From NCBI RefSeq assembly GCF_028618555.1, contig NZ_JAQITD010000003.1, forward strand, positions 1 to 64,000: DNA of 64,000 bases. Direction: 5' to 3'. Numbering within the stretch: the first letter of the stretch is position 1; every line of letters starts with the position of its first letter. Shown here one piece after another: positions 45,504-56,784 of this stretch. Both the position numbers and the translations under genes were made by a program. The DNA is from Bartonella sp. CM31XJBT. GTDB taxonomy: Bacteria > Pseudomonadota > Alphaproteobacteria > Rhizobiales > Rhizobiaceae. Under the pieces are notes generated by a model that saw only the letters and a program-made list of their open reading frames with translations, did not search any database and was not told where the DNA came from.

Positions 45504-47294
45504 ATGACATTACGTTCTCGTTCAGAAAAATCGACAAAGTCTTCCCCTAAGAAATCTTCATTCTCTTCGCTTGCAATTTTTGTTCCTTATCTTTTGCGCT
45601 ATCGTTGGTTGTTTATCTTTGCTTTTCTAGCGTTATCTGTTGCTGCTCTTGTCACATTAGCTTTGCCTGTGGCTATCCGCCAAATGTTTGATCATGGGTT
45701 TTCTACTTCAAGCCATGGACATATCAATTTTTACTTTGGAATTTTGTTTATCTTAGCCTTGTTTCTCGCATTTGCTTCAGCAGCCCGTTATTACTGTGTT
45801 ATCACCTTGGGAGAACGGATTGTTGCCGATTTACGGCGTGATGTGTTTGTCCATATTATGAAACTTTCTCCTGCTTTTTTTGATCGGTCACATTCAGGAG
45901 AGATTGTTTCAAGGCTTCTAACAGATACCACACAAATAAAATTAGCTGTGGGCTCTACCGCCTCTACCGCTTTACGTCAGCTGATTATCGTGATCGGAGC
46001 CGTCGTGATGATGGTGATCACCAATGCTAAATTGTCTTTGTTGGTTTTAGCGGCTATTCCTGTTGTGGCCATTCCCTTGGTAGTCTTTGGACGTAAAGTT
46101 CGCTCTCGTACCCGCGCGGCGCAAGATCGTCTCGCAGATGCCAATGCTGTTGCTACAGAGCAGGTAAGCGCTATTCGCACTGTGCAAGCTTTTACCGCTG
46201 AAAAACTCGTTACAATACGTTTTTCACAATTGATAGAACGTGCTTTTCAAACAGCACGGGCTTCTGTGATCCTGCGCTCCTTTTTTACGGGGTTTGCAAT
46301 TTTTTTGGTTTTTAGCAGTGTGGTTGCTGTTTTATGGATTGGATCGCGCGATGTTTTGAATGGAACGATGACAGGAGGAACATTAGGGCAATTTGTCCTT
46401 TATGCGGTTTTTGGAGCTTCTACTTTTGCGCAATTATCGGAACTGGGAGCAGAATTAATCCAAGCAGCAGGCGCTGCTGAACGGCTTGCCGAATTGTTAC
46501 AAGAGCAACCTACTATTGTAGCACCTAAAAATCCTTTATCATTGGAGCAACCTATTCGAGGTGAACTTGTTTTTGATCAGGTTGATTTTACCTATCCTTC
46601 TAGACCACAAGAGAAGGTTTTACGCTCGCTTTTATTTTCTGTAAAAGCAGGCGAAACGGTTGCTTTTGTTGGGGCTTCTGGAGCAGGAAAAAGCAGCATT
46701 TTTTCTTTGATCCTTCGTTTTTATGATCCGACAAATGGAACAATTCGGTTGGATGGCATGGAAATTAATCGCCTTTCTTTACAAGATTTACGCAGTGCAA
46801 TTTCCTATGTTCCACAAGATGTCGCCATTTTTGATGGAACATTGCGTGATAATATTATTTTTGGAACTGAAACTACCCATGAAGAGGAAATCCTTGCTGC
46901 CGCTAAAGCGGCTAATGCACTTGAATTTATTCAAGCTTTACCAGATGGCTTGGATACGCAAGTAGGAGAACGTGGTACCATGCTTTCTGGGGGGCAAAAA
47001 CAACGCATTGGTATTGCACGGGCAATTTTAAGAAATGCACCCCTCTTACTGCTTGATGAAGCAACATCTGCTTTAGATGCAAACAGTGAAAAGTTGGTGC
47101 AAGACGCTTTAGAAGGATTGATGCAAAATCGAACAACATTGGTCATTGCGCATCGTTTGGCAACAATTTTAAAAGCAGATCGTATTCTTGTGATGGATAA
47201 AGGCGCCCTTGTGGAAGAAGGAACCCATGCCGAACTTGTGGCAAAAAATGGCGTTTATGCTTACCTCGCAAAACTCCAATTTTCGCCTGAGTAA
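45504..47294 (+). CDS. ABC exporter (fused permease and ATPase, MsbA-like)
   Basis: A 596-residue half-transporter with six membrane helices (about 25-310) containing the ABC membrane signature RYYCVITLGERIVADLRRDVF and the ATPase domain (about 350-590). Walker A is GASGAGKSS, the Q-loop is SYVPQDVAIFDGTLRDNI, the signature LSGGQKQRIGIARAIL, Walker B LLLLDEATSALD and the H-loop VIAHRLATI. These proteins export lipids or drugs; the substrate cannot be told. ATG 45504 is chosen since the 14 upstream codons have no similarity. The 3' end also exists as an inverted fragment at 44165-44862. Confidence 0.93.
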   Translation: MTLRSRSEKSTKSSPKKSSFSSLAIFVPYLLRYRWLFIFAFLALSVAALVTLALPVAIRQMFDHGFSTSSHGHINFYFGILFILALFLAFASAARYYCVITLGERIVADLRRDVFVHIMKLSPAFFDRSHSGEIVSRLLTDTTQIKLAVGSTASTALRQLIIVIGAVVMMVITNAKLSLLVLAAIPVVAIPLVVFGRKVRSRTRAAQDRLADANAVATEQVSAIRTVQAFTAEKLVTIRFSQLIERAFQTARASVILRSFFTGFAIFLVFSSVVAVLWIGSRDVLNGTMTGGTLGQFVLYAVFGASTFAQLSELGAELIQAAGAAERLAELLQEQPTIVAPKNPLSLEQPIRGELVFDQVDFTYPSRPQEKVLRSLLFSVKAGETVAFVGASGAGKSSIFSLILRFYDPTNGTIRLDGMEINRLSLQDLRSAISYVPQDVAIFDGTLRDNIIFGTETTHEEEILAAAKAANALEFIQALPDGLDTQVGERGTMLSGGQKQRIGIARAILRNAPLLLLDEATSALDANSEKLVQDALEGLMQNRTTLVIAHRLATILKADRILVMDKGALVEEGTHAELVAKNGVYAYLAKLQFSPE

Positions 47295-47555
47295 GTGATC
47301 TTGATACAAGAGCAGTATCTTTAAGGGCATAAACAGCACTCTTTTCAGACAGGCTTATCAATTTAAATCTCTCATGGAAAAAAGAAAAGCAAGCATTGAG
47401 ATGTTTTTCTTTTTTAACGGGCTGTTCTTTTTTCTGCGCAAGATGGAGTATTTTTATAAAGACACTTCTGTGTACAGAATGTAAAATGATACCCAGTTAA
47501 TCTCTATGGGCTATTAAGATGTGCAAGGAGTTCTCTTCATAATAGCACTTTCACA
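47295..47555 (+). repeat. Original copy of the inverted-duplicate segment
   Basis: Matches 43894-44164 in inverted orientation. Between the ABC stop and R1. Confidence 0.85.
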
Positions 47556-47797
47556 TTGATTTATAAGGATAATTCATTGTTTTTCATGAAAGATCATGAA
47601 TACCATAGGATTTTCTCATGTCAAACCCTCATAGTGAGTCAAACAAAATCTCTTGGCTTGCACATCACAAGCAGAATTGGCGTGTGGAGTAAAACAGTAC
47701 AAGAAAGAGGTAAAATACCTCCCTTGCCCCTTTACGTTCTAAGGGCTGTCAAAATATTGGGGCGCTGGCAAAAAGTATAATAGGTGCTCGCTTTCTT
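47556..47797 (+). repeat. Dispersed repeat R1 (forward orientation)
   Basis: Begins TTGATTTATAAGGATAATTC; has AAACAGTACAAGAAAGAGGT; ends TTGGGGCGCTGGCAAAAAG and GTGCTCGCTTTC. Confidence 0.65.
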
Positions 47798-48439
47798 GAA
47801 GCCTTTATGCGGGCTCACTTGATAGGCTCTAGGGACACAAGCTCTATCCTAAAGACTGACCACACTCTTTAAAAAACTGAATATTAAAATTTTTTCATGC
47901 CCTCTCTCACCGCTCTAAACAATAGTGTTTACCGAAAATCATGACAAATTGTAACTCACAAATACGCTTCTCTCTATTGCAAGAGTATCCTTTTATGCTC
48001 TTTCAAAAACACGAACACTTTTTGAATATTGTTTGCAGATCCGTCTTATTGAAAAAGAACAAAGACTTTTTTAGCACTTTTGGGCTTCTTATAACTTTTG
48101 TATGAGCGCGTATAAGCAACAGCTTTTATAATAAACTGGCTTTTGGCAAAATCGTAAAATTTTATCAAATTTATTGTTTGTAAATATCACCACGACTACT
48201 ATTCTGCTCTTGCAGACACGCAACCTCAAAACACTTCTCTTTGCTCACAAATCGTCTCTCCAGCTCTCTCTTTCAGGCATAGCCCATAAAAATAAGGATA
48301 GAGTACTTCGATTGAACACCATCTTCTCACCCCCTGCCCCATATATTTTACAGCTCTCAATTTTATAGCATCCCCTGTCGTGCTTTAAGAAGGCATTTTA
48401 ACGATGATAAGAACATGTACAAAGAGGATATATCTTTAG
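47798..48439. other. Intergenic, unassigned
   Basis: No gene recognised. A short CACCGCTCTAAACAATAGTGTTTA at 47908-47931 resembles part of R2. Confidence 0.3.
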
Positions 48440-48640
48440 GGTATTTATGTTTTAAAGCTTGCACGAAATCGTAATTTTTTTGTATAGCGAGTCAAGCATA
48501 TGCAGAACTGACACCCTAACCATTTCAAACCATTCAGCTGTTTCAGGAACAGATAAGCCAAGTTCTACGATTATATCTTCAACCACGAATTCACCGAAGT
48601 ACGGAGGATTTTCATCATTTTTTAGCGCTCCCTCTTCAGT
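48440..48640 (-). pseudogene. Decayed higA-type antitoxin
   Basis: Reading left: ENPPYFGEFVVEDIIVELG (matching NPSHLGELLCEDVIKELG), then PETAEWF matching EAAEWL, and at the end LAIQKNYDFVQA. The region encoding the recognition helix and the RVLNGKAAMSANLAI segment is deleted. Confidence 0.75.
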
Positions 48641-48654
48641 GATCCTCTAGATAA

Positions 48655-48905
48655 TTAACTTCATTCAGCATCTATACCAGCAAAGCGAAATATTACGTGC
48701 TAATTTTCCTTTACATTCATTAGCCAAGCCCCCTCAAAATGACCTTTTAATAAATAGAGCTAAAAGGATAAGTCTTCAAAACCATTTGGTGAGATAGCTA
48801 TATCAAGAGCACCGAGAATACGACTTAGTTTCTAAGAATAGGCGATTTTCCCCCTTTTATTGTATCAGTCTTGTAGAACTTTAAGTCCTTTATGTTTAAA
48901 TCAAA
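48655..48905 (-). pseudogene. Decayed higB-type toxin
   Basis: Patches matching 5378-5680: FNIKDLKFYKT, KLSRILGALDIAISPNGFED, the NVKENXHVIFRFAG-like segment and EVNYLEDH. The layout is the same as in the first block. Confidence 0.65.
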
Positions 48906-49052
48906 AAATCATAATTGGATTATATTGCATAAAGATGCTTTTTCTCATTTTTCCATTTAACACACGATAAAATACAATTTAGGCACGATGAGAAGCTTGC
49001 CCCTTATATCATGATTTCAGAACCACATGAGAAGAATAAAAGATGATGTGGC

Positions 49053-49241
49053 TTAATAAGAGAGTTTGTTCATAAGCCGTTTTTCTGTCTTAAGGTCAAG
49101 GATGCCGTTAGGCGCAACTTGTAAAGGGTTGCCTTGAGGCTTAAGGACCCAAAGCTTGTTAGCCCCTTCATTGAACGCGGGTCTGATGTCATTATTTTGG
49201 AGAGCGATTATTAAGAATTTGAGAGGCAGACAGCCTCTCAT
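49053..49241 (-). CDS. Hypothetical small protein
   Basis: About 62 codons (MRGCLPLKFLIIALQNNDIR ... EGANKLWVLKPQGNPLQVAPNG). I do not recognise it, and its start lies in a short repeat with a GAGGCAGACAGCCTC hairpin. It may be a fragment of a larger lost gene. Confidence 0.25.
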   Translation of the reverse strand: MRGCLPLKFLIIALQNNDIRPAFNEGANKLWVLKPQGNPLQVAPNGILDLKTEKRLMNKLSY

Positions 49242-49273
49242 TTTGATTTGTATGCAAACGAATTGCACCCTAT

Positions 49274-49711
49274 TTATTCAGGGAGAATAAGAACATACCC
49301 AGGAGGTGCTAAACGGAATAAGAGAGCGTCGTAACCCCACGCAGCATACAGGGAGCAAATAGAAAAAATGCCTTCACCAATTGCTAAAAGTAATGTGAGC
49401 GATATACCGGCCTCATCTGCTGTTGCTTCGCGGCGTTGTAAGTAGTATCCGACAAAAAAGAAAAAGCACGTTATTCCACTCGCACCTGCAAAGAAGCTTA
49501 GTACGGCATGAACCGGTCCACGTATGCTGAACAGGATAAGAAAAATTGTGAAAGTAAATACTGTAAAGATCCCTTCGAATACCCCACGCACCATATTGCA
49601 CAATTTTCGCATCATAATTGCAGAAAAGCTCTGTTCTGCGTATCGATTTTTTCTTTTGATGCTTGTATTCTTAGAAGATATACTGTTATTTTTAGAAGAT
49701 ATACCGTCCAC
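49274..49711 (-). CDS. Small membrane protein, unknown function
   Basis: 145 residues with a basic N-terminus and about three membrane helices (about 48-70, 72-92, 105-126): GIFTVFTFTIFLILFSIRGP, FFAGASGITCFFFFVGYYL, SLTLLLAIGEGIFSICSLYA. The end is AAWGYDALLFRLAPPGYVL. The paralog at 5820-6110 is decayed. Both lie next to higA-higB remnants, suggesting the block moved or was duplicated as a unit. Start uncertain among several Met codons (a DGISSKNNS start was taken). Confidence 0.6.
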   Translation of the reverse strand: MDGISSKNNSISSKNTSIKRKNRYAEQSFSAIMMRKLCNMVRGVFEGIFTVFTFTIFLILFSIRGPVHAVLSFFAGASGITCFFFFVGYYLQRREATADEAGISLTLLLAIGEGIFSICSLYAAWGYDALLFRLAPPGYVLILPE

Positions 49712-50371
49712 AACTCCCCCCGTTTTAAGCCAAGATGCTATGAAGTTATTTATTTTTAATTATATCATCAAAAAATACAAGAAAAATTTATCCATTTTAA
49801 CGAAAAAATAGGTGTTTTATTGAGGTACAAATCTATTTTCTTTCGCAAGAGTTATTCAATTCGTTCGCCAATAGAAAAACTACCCCCATTGAAGAGGAAG
49901 CTATCCTGACGCAGAAAAGCTTCATAAGCTGTATTCCAATCCGCTCAGAAATCGCAACTCTCTAATCTACCCGCTTAATCCACCTTTGAAACTGCAATCA
50001 AATAAATTCTGCTGATGACAAGTAATAATAACATGAAAAAGAAAAAATATCACAATATCAAACTCTTCAATACAGTATGAGCTTTCTGATTTTCACTCAA
50101 AAAGCAAGTGCCCACCCATGAACGACACCATACTAAAGTGCTGTGCATTCACAAATTTCCTAGCATTATCTCCCCTTCTCGAAATTGCACCTCTCCCGCA
50201 ATCTTATCTCTCGATAGCACCCATTAAAGACTTTTAAAAGGTCCAAGGAAAAAACTCTCTGAGAAAGCTTTCAAGCCTAAAATGCCCCCGCCATTTTTAT
50301 CATGATGAGGGCACAAAAAATCACGCAGAAACATGCAAAATCTCTCCGCATTTAAAAACAGGGCTTGTGCT
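49712..50371. other. Intergenic, unassigned
   Basis: No gene recognised between the membrane protein gene and fba. AT-rich. Confidence 0.3.
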
Positions 50372-51403
50372 TCAATCGCACGCTTTTTCTTGTTCTTTTG
50401 TCCATTGTCCCAAAGCCGCAAGATGATTCATCCGAGCCCGATGACGAAATGCCTTCTGTGCAACAGCAATATTTTCATCTTTTCCCGCCCATGCTTTTAA
50501 GGCAGCTGCTTGCAGTGCTCGTCCATAGGAAAAGGTCAATTTCCAAGGCAATACGCCCAAAGAATTCATAGCAGATAAATGCGCCGTTGCTTCCTGATCA
50601 GACTGCCCTCCAGAAAGAAAAGCAATTCCGGGAACAGCGGCAGGAACAGTCTGTTTAAGCACTTGGACAGTCTTTTCAGCAACTTCTTCAACAGAAGCCT
50701 TGCGAGCATCCTTTCCATCAATCACCATATTGGGCTTTAAAATCATCCCCTCCAAAAGAACACGAGCTTCAAACAATTCTTTAAAGACAGCCTGCAAAAC
50801 AGTGCGTGTCACCTCAAAGCAGCGTGTAATTGAATGCCCACACGATGATCCATCCATCAACACTTCCGGCTCAACAATGGGCACAATATTGAACTCCTGA
50901 CATAAGGCAGCATAGCGTGCAAGAGCTTGTGCATTTTGTCTTATGGCGCCTCTTGTTGGCAAAGTGTGTTCATCAATAGCAATTACCGCACGCCATTTAG
51001 CAAAACGTGCTCCCAAAGCATAATAATTTTTTAGCCGCTCACGAAGACCATCCAACCCTTCGGTAATTGTTTCTTGGGGAAAAGCAGCCAAGGGTTTTGC
51101 ACCGGTATCAACTTTAATCCCTGGCAAAGCGCCTGAATCCCGAATAAGATCCGTCAACATTTTCCCAGTTGATGCTTTTTGCCGAATGGTTTCATCAAAT
51201 AAAATAACCCCAGAGATGGCGTTTTCCATCGCTTCTTTTGTACTAAAAAGCATTTCACGATAAGCACGGCGCTTATCTTCATTGGATTCAACACCAATGC
51301 TTTCAAAACGCTTTCCAATGGTCGCCGTACTTTCATCTGCCGCCAAAATACCTTTACCTGCATGCACCAAAGCAAGTGCAATATCTTCAAGCCGTTCATT
51401 CAT
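50372..51403 (-). CDS. fba: Class I fructose-bisphosphate aldolase
   Basis: 343 residues. It starts MNERLEDIALALVHAGKGILAADES and carries the Schiff-base lysine in LEGMILKPNMVIDG (Lys about 218), and the C-terminal FLSGGQSDQEATAHLSAMN. It cleaves fructose-1,6-bisphosphate in glycolysis. It is the last gene of the tkt-gap-pgk-fba run. A gap of about 108 bases follows pgk. Confidence 0.95.
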   Translation of the reverse strand: MNERLEDIALALVHAGKGILAADESTATIGKRFESIGVESNEDKRRAYREMLFSTKEAMENAISGVILFDETIRQKASTGKMLTDLIRDSGALPGIKVDTGAKPLAAFPQETITEGLDGLRERLKNYYALGARFAKWRAVIAIDEHTLPTRGAIRQNAQALARYAALCQEFNIVPIVEPEVLMDGSSCGHSITRCFEVTRTVLQAVFKELFEARVLLEGMILKPNMVIDGKDARKASVEEVAEKTVQVLKQTVPAAVPGIAFLSGGQSDQEATAHLSAMNSLGVLPWKLTFSYGRALQAAALKAWAGKDENIAVAQKAFRHRARMNHLAALGQWTKEQEKACD

Positions 51404-51511
51404 AAAAAATTCCTCTTTATTTTGTCTTAATTTCTAAAAATGCGCAACACTATCAAAAACACTCTACACGACTGTATAGTTTTTCTTTAACCTTCCCTTC
51501 AAAGAAACCCT

Positions 51512-52705
51512 TTAAGCCTGCATGAGGGCAAGAATACCAGGAAGGGTCTTTCCTTCCATCCATTCCAAAAAAGCTCCTCCAGCAGTCGAGAGATAAGTAA
51601 AATCATTGGCAACACCAGCATGATTAAGAGCAAAAACTGTATCGCCCCCTCCCGCAATTGAAACCAACTTTCCTGTCAAACTACGTTCTGCCGCATGGCG
51701 TGCAACGGCAATGGTTCCCTTGTCAAAAGGAGACATCTCAAAAACACCAAGGGGTCCATTCCACACAAGAGTAGCAGCTTCATCTATCGCAGCATTGATA
51801 TGCGCAATAGAGCGCGTCCCAATATCCAATATCATGCCATCTTGTGGAATATCCTCAATGTCATAAAGACGATGCGGTGCATCTTTTTCAAAACGAAATC
51901 CAACGACAGCATCCTGAGGGAGCAGAAGCGTACAGTGACACTCTTGCGCTTTTTTAATAATTTTTTTTACCGTCTCCATCAATGCATGTTCACACAGTGA
52001 CTTACCAACAGACACACCTTGCGCTGCTAAAAAACTGTTAGCCATCCCCCCACCAATAATCAAAGAGTCAACTTTTTCCACCAAATGATTGAGCACAAAA
52101 AGCTTGCTGGAAACTTTCGCTCCTCCCACAATGGCAACCACAGGACGTGCTGGATTGCCAAGTCCTTTTTCTAATGCCTGCAATTCACCTTGCAAAGAGC
52201 GCCCTGCATAAGAAGGCAACAAATGCGTTATTCCCTCCACCGAAGCATGGGCACGATGAGAAACTGAAAAAGCATCATTGACATAGAGATCCCCATTATG
52301 AGCCAAAGCTTCCGCAAAAGAACAATCATTCTTTTCTTCACCAGCATAAAAGCGAACATTTTCAAGCAGTAAAACACCACTATTTTGTAATGACTCAACA
52401 GCAACTTGCACCGCAGAACCGATACAGTCAGGAGCAAAAGCAACCGGCTGATTAATGATCTTTTCCAGCACTTGCACAACAGGACGGAGTGAAAACTCTT
52501 GCTCTACCTTTCCTTTGGGGCGACCACAATGAGAAAGCAGAATAAGTTTAGCACCACGCTTTTGTAGCTCAATGATTGTTTCTTTATGTCGTTGAAGACG
52601 CGTCGTATCACAGACCTTGCCTTGCGCCATTGGCACATTAAAATCCACCCGCATAAGAACACGTTTGCCCAAAACATCAACATCATCAAGTGTACGAAAC
52701 CCCAT
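51512..52705 (-). CDS. pgk: Phosphoglycerate kinase
   Basis: 397 residues with the signature RVLMRVDFNVPM, the loop LSHCGRPKGK, and the nucleotide site GGGDTVFALNHAG. ATG 52705 (MGFRTLDDVDVLGKR) has AAGGA 8 bases upstream and gives normal length; a longer in-frame start at 52756 adds 17 unlikely residues. Confidence 0.97.
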   Translation of the reverse strand: MGFRTLDDVDVLGKRVLMRVDFNVPMAQGKVCDTTRLQRHKETIIELQKRGAKLILLSHCGRPKGKVEQEFSLRPVVQVLEKIINQPVAFAPDCIGSAVQVAVESLQNSGVLLLENVRFYAGEEKNDCSFAEALAHNGDLYVNDAFSVSHRAHASVEGITHLLPSYAGRSLQGELQALEKGLGNPARPVVAIVGGAKVSSKLFVLNHLVEKVDSLIIGGGMANSFLAAQGVSVGKSLCEHALMETVKKIIKKAQECHCTLLLPQDAVVGFRFEKDAPHRLYDIEDIPQDGMILDIGTRSIAHINAAIDEAATLVWNGPLGVFEMSPFDKGTIAVARHAAERSLTGKLVSIAGGGDTVFALNHAGVANDFTYLSTAGGAFLEWMEGKTLPGILALMQA

Positions 52706-53210
52706 CACTGCTTCCTTTTCACTTTCCATTGTTTCAAATAAAAACGCATCCAACAACCCTGCCCACTTTTCTTTCCACTCATCTCCCTCTTTTCTTTTAC
52801 AAGAGATCCACGACAGCCTATCTCTCCACCCTCTGCTTAAAAAGCCAAAGCTTCATCGTCAAATGTACAAAAGCCCACCATTGCTCTTAACCTTCATATC
52901 CCATTGTAGCAAACAAATTGTGGCAAACAAATGCATTGGCTCAACTTGATCTCTATTAAAGCTTTCTTTTACTTCTAGGCAAAAGAATTTACATCTCCTA
53001 ATTTTCTGACGTTTTCTCAAAGGGTGTCTCGTTCAGATCTTACTTTTTCAAAGTTTACTCTTTTATTCAGCTTTTAAACGCACGTATTGACTCAGTATTA
53101 AAACAAAACACATCATCAATTTTTCAATAGTTTCTTCTCTCTAGCGCATGAGAACAACAGCCTCTATCTGTTTTTCTCAAAATTGCACAAAAATGAGACT
53201 TTTCCCTATA
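52706..53210. other. Intergenic, gap to pgk
   Basis: 505 bases; no gene recognised. Presumably the pgk promoter. Confidence 0.35.
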
Positions 53211-53236
53211 ATAAGAGGACCCTAAGGTCCTCTTAT
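53211..53236 (-). terminator. Hairpin at the end of gap
   Basis: Perfect 11-bp stem ATAAGAGGACC / GGTCCTCTTAT with a 4-base loop, overlapping the gap stop codon. No T run follows on minus, so it may be a processing/stability hairpin rather than a true terminator. Confidence 0.45.
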
Positions 53237-54240
53237 ATTGTCTTAGCAAAAGCCACAGCCGTATCACTCATACGGTTAGAAAAGCCCCATTCATTATCAT
53301 ACCAAACCAAAACGCGACAGAGCTTACCATCAATCACTTTTGTTTGATCATTGTGGAAAATAGCTGAATGAGGATTATGATTAAAATCACAACTCACGAG
53401 TTTTTCTTCTGTAGTATCCAAAACGCCCTTCAAAGGACCTTGTGCAGCAGCAGCAATAGCTGTATTAATTTCTTCAATTGTTGTGGAACGCTTCGCAGTA
53501 AATGTCAAATCAACCACAGAAACATTAGGGGTCGGAACACGAATTGATACACCATCAAGCAATCCCTTTAATTCTGGTAAGACCAACCCCACAGCTTTTG
53601 CCGCTCCTGTTGAGGTAGGAATCATAGAAAGAGCTGCCGCACGTGCACGATAAAGGTCACGATGCATTGTATCCAACACAGGTTGATCACCTGTATAAGA
53701 ATGGATTGTTGTCATAAAACCCTTTTCAATGCCCACCGTGTTGTGCAAAACTTGTGCTACAGGCGCCAAACAATTGGTTGTACAAGAAGCATTTGAAACA
53801 ACGCGATGCTCGCTGCTCAAAGATTGATGATTAACCCCATAGACGACCGTAAGATCTGCTCCTTCAGAAGGCGCAGAAACAAGAACACGCTTTGCCCCAG
53901 CATCCAAATGAGCACTTGCTTTATCACGCGCAGTAAAAATGCCCGTACATTCCAAAGCAATATCGATATCCAAATCTTTCCAAGGCAATAGAGCAGGATC
54001 GCGCTCTGCGCATACCTTTATTAAACCACCCCCCACATCAATAGCATCCTCTACCACCTTAACGGTCCCAGGGAAGCGCCCATGAACTGAATCATAGCGC
54101 AACAAATGGGCATTTGTTTCCACTGATCCCAAATCATTAATTGCGACCACTTTAATATCTTGTCGTCCACTTTCCACAAGTGCACGTAAAATATTGCGAC
54201 CAATACGACCAAACCCATTAATTGCAACACGAACTGTCAT
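53233..54240 (-). CDS. gap: Glyceraldehyde-3-phosphate dehydrogenase
   Basis: 335 residues. NAD-binding start [19 protein letters not shown]; catalytic cysteine in [17 protein letters not shown] (Cys about 155); C-terminal [15 protein letters not shown] 54240 has GAGGAAAC upstream; the upstream in-frame ATG 54273 adds 11 residues with no match. Confidence 0.97.
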   Translation of the reverse strand: MTVRVAINGFGRIGRNILRALVESGRQDIKVVAINDLGSVETNAHLLRYDSVHGRFPGTVKVVEDAIDVGGGLIKVCAERDPALLPWKDLDIDIALECTGIFTARDKASAHLDAGAKRVLVSAPSEGADLTVVYGVNHQSLSSEHRVVSNASCTTNCLAPVAQVLHNTVGIEKGFMTTIHSYTGDQPVLDTMHRDLYRARAAALSMIPTSTGAAKAVGLVLPELKGLLDGVSIRVPTPNVSVVDLTFTAKRSTTIEEINTAIAAAAQGPLKGVLDTTEEKLVSCDFNHNPHSAIFHNDQTKVIDGKLCRVLVWYDNEWGFSNRMSDTAVAFAKTI

Positions 54241-54443
54241 TTCACATGTTTCCTCATCAATTTTTAAAAGCACAACATTTAAAACACAATAAATGGGTAT
54301 TTCACCAATCCAAAATCATTAATTCCCACAATGTCAATATCTTGATCACTCACTCACTTATCCACAATAATGCACAAGATCATCCACAATACTGCACAAA
54401 ATATGATGCCCTACAATCACCCCATTCATGACAACACAAGCTG

Positions 54444-56450
54444 TCACTTTGTCTTTTCCTCTTTGATCTTTTCCAGCTCTTTTTCAACGGTGGCAACAAC
54501 ATTTTCCCAAGTAATACCAAAATGCGCATAAAGGGCATCAATTGTTCCACTTGCCCCAAAGCCCTCCATACCAATAAACACACCATCACAGCCAATAAAA
54601 CGATCCCATCCTTGGGCGACAGCAGCTTCAATGGCAATTTTAATCGGTGCCTCCCCAATGAGAGCACGCTGATAAGAGAGAGACTGTTGAGAAAAGAGTT
54701 CAAAACAAGGCACAGAAACCACACGCGTTGGGATGCCTTTTTCTTCTAAGACTTCATGAGCTTTTACTGCAATTTGCAACTCTGAACCAGAAGCAAACAG
54801 AGTCACTTGAGCATCATCGCTAGCTGTTAGGAATTCATAAGCACCGAGCATACAGAGATTTTCTTCTTCATACTCTTGACGCAAAAGCGGTAAATTTTGT
54901 CGACTCAAAGCCAAGGTAGAAGGCGTCCCGCGTACTTTCAAAGCCAATTGCCAACACTCGACTGTCTCCATAGCATCGGCAGGACGAAACACAAAATGAT
55001 TAGGCATTGCACGCAGGCAAGCCAAATGCTCCACGGGTTGATGGGTCGGACCATCCTCACCAAGACCAATAGAATCATGAGTCATGACATAAATCACCCG
55101 CAACCCCATGAGAGAAGACAAACGCATAGCAGGACGCATATAGTCAGAAAAGCATAAAAAGGTTCCCCCATAAGGAATAAAGCCGCCATAAAGGGCAAGA
55201 CCATTCATCACAGCTCCCATTGCATGTTCGCGAATTCCATAATGCAGATAGCGCCCTGAAAAATCTTCAGCAGAGATACTTTTCATCTGGCTACTTTTTG
55301 TATTATTAGATCCGGTTAGATCAGCCGAACCACCAATAGTCTCACTAACGACCTCATTGATCACTTCAAGAGCCATTTCCGAAGCTTTACGCGTAGCAAC
55401 AACGGGGCGCTCTTCAACCAATTTCTGTTTATAAGTATCAATAGCGCCATCAAATCCGCCCACGAGATCGCCCCGCATCAATCTTTCAAACTCCACACGC
55501 TCTGAGATAGGAAGATCAGCAAATTTTTCTTCCCACTTTTGCCGCCTTTTAGCAGCATTAAGCCCTGCCAAGCGCCAATTATCGAGAATATCGGCTGGAA
55601 TAACGAAAGGCTCAGCATCCCACCCTAAAGCGATACGGGTTTCAGCGATTTCTCGTGCGCCCAAAGGGGCTCCATGAACTTTATTGGTACCCGCTTTATT
55701 GGGTGCTCCAAAACCAATTGTTGTTTTACAAGCGATCAAAGTTGGTTTATCGGAATTTTGTGCCGCCTCAATAGCCCGCGCAATTGCTGCTTGATCATGC
55801 CCATTGACTTTATGTGTCTCCCAACCAGAAGCCTTAAAACGCGCAATCTGATCTGTACTGTCAGCAAGGGAAATCTCTCCATCGATAGAAATATTATTAT
55901 CGTCCCACAACACAATAAGCTTATTGAGTTTCAAATGACCGGCAAGGGAAAGTGCTTCTTGAGATATCCCTTCCATAAGGCATCCATCGCCCACCAACGC
56001 ATAGGTGTAATGGTTGATAAGATCACCAAAACGGGCATTTTGCAAACGCTCTCCAAGAGCCATCCCCACGGCATTCGCCAACCCTTGTCCGAGAGGACCA
56101 GTCGTTGTTTCGATTCCCGCCACATGCCCATATTCTGGATGCCCAGCAAGCTTTGCTCCTAATTGGCGAAAATTTTTGAGATCTTCAATGCCAATATCTT
56201 CATAACCAGAAAGATACAAGAGAGCATAAAGCAACATAGACCCATGTCCTGCTGATAACACAAAACGATCACGGTTAGGCCAGCGAGGTTTTTTGGGGTC
56301 ATGAGCAAGGAATCTTGTATAAAGAACCGTAGCAATATCGGCGGCTCCCATTGGCAAGCCTGGATGACCAGAATTTGCTTTTTCAATCGCATCAATAGCA
56401 AGAAAACGGATAGCATTGGCCATCTGATTCTGTTGGTGGGTGTTTGTCAT
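54444..56450 (-). CDS. tkt: Transketolase
   Basis: 668 residues. Thiamine-diphosphate domain with [20 protein letters not shown] and the C-terminal pyrimidine domain with [21 protein letters not shown]-terminal [19 protein letters not shown]. It moves two-carbon units in the pentose phosphate pathway. Gene order tkt-gap-pgk-fba is common in this group; the gap to gap is about 200 bases. Confidence 0.96.
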   Translation of the reverse strand: MTNTHQQNQMANAIRFLAIDAIEKANSGHPGLPMGAADIATVLYTRFLAHDPKKPRWPNRDRFVLSAGHGSMLLYALLYLSGYEDIGIEDLKNFRQLGAKLAGHPEYGHVAGIETTTGPLGQGLANAVGMALGERLQNARFGDLINHYTYALVGDGCLMEGISQEALSLAGHLKLNKLIVLWDDNNISIDGEISLADSTDQIARFKASGWETHKVNGHDQAAIARAIEAAQNSDKPTLIACKTTIGFGAPNKAGTNKVHGAPLGAREIAETRIALGWDAEPFVIPADILDNWRLAGLNAAKRRQKWEEKFADLPISERVEFERLMRGDLVGGFDGAIDTYKQKLVEERPVVATRKASEMALEVINEVVSETIGGSADLTGSNNTKSSQMKSISAEDFSGRYLHYGIREHAMGAVMNGLALYGGFIPYGGTFLCFSDYMRPAMRLSSLMGLRVIYVMTHDSIGLGEDGPTHQPVEHLACLRAMPNHFVFRPADAMETVECWQLALKVRGTPSTLALSRQNLPLLRQEYEEENLCMLGAYEFLTASDDAQVTLFASGSELQIAVKAHEVLEEKGIPTRVVSVPCFELFSQQSLSYQRALIGEAPIKIAIEAAVAQGWDRFIGCDGVFIGMEGFGASGTIDALYAHFGITWENVVATVEKELEKIKEEKTK

Positions 56451-56784
56451 GAATAATCGACCATTTCGTTAAATACGTTATTCTGTTGCTTTTTCCGTAT
56501 TCTCTTAAAATTCTCAAGAAATACTATTTTCTAACCATTAGCGTGAGACTTTTTGCCACCACTTCAATAACATTAATAACATTCCCCTCACGCGTCCTGT
56601 ATATCCATGTCATTTATGCCAATACGCGCAAAAAATCCAGCTTTTAATTTATATCTATCCCCTGCTTTGCTTGCTAAAATATCTTACATACTTAAAAATA
56701 AAATGCACACAACACAAGAGTGAAAGTGATTCGTTTTTGCATAACACATTGATAAAGGATACAATTACCCAAAGGATAAAAGCA
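56451..56784. other. Divergent intergenic, tkt to DUF4164 gene
   Basis: Holds both promoters; AAAGGA precedes the DUF4164 ATG. No other element. Confidence 0.4.

Noticed and set aside
55674-56162. A 162-codon plus-strand open frame
   Set aside because: Antisense to transketolase and without recognisable features.
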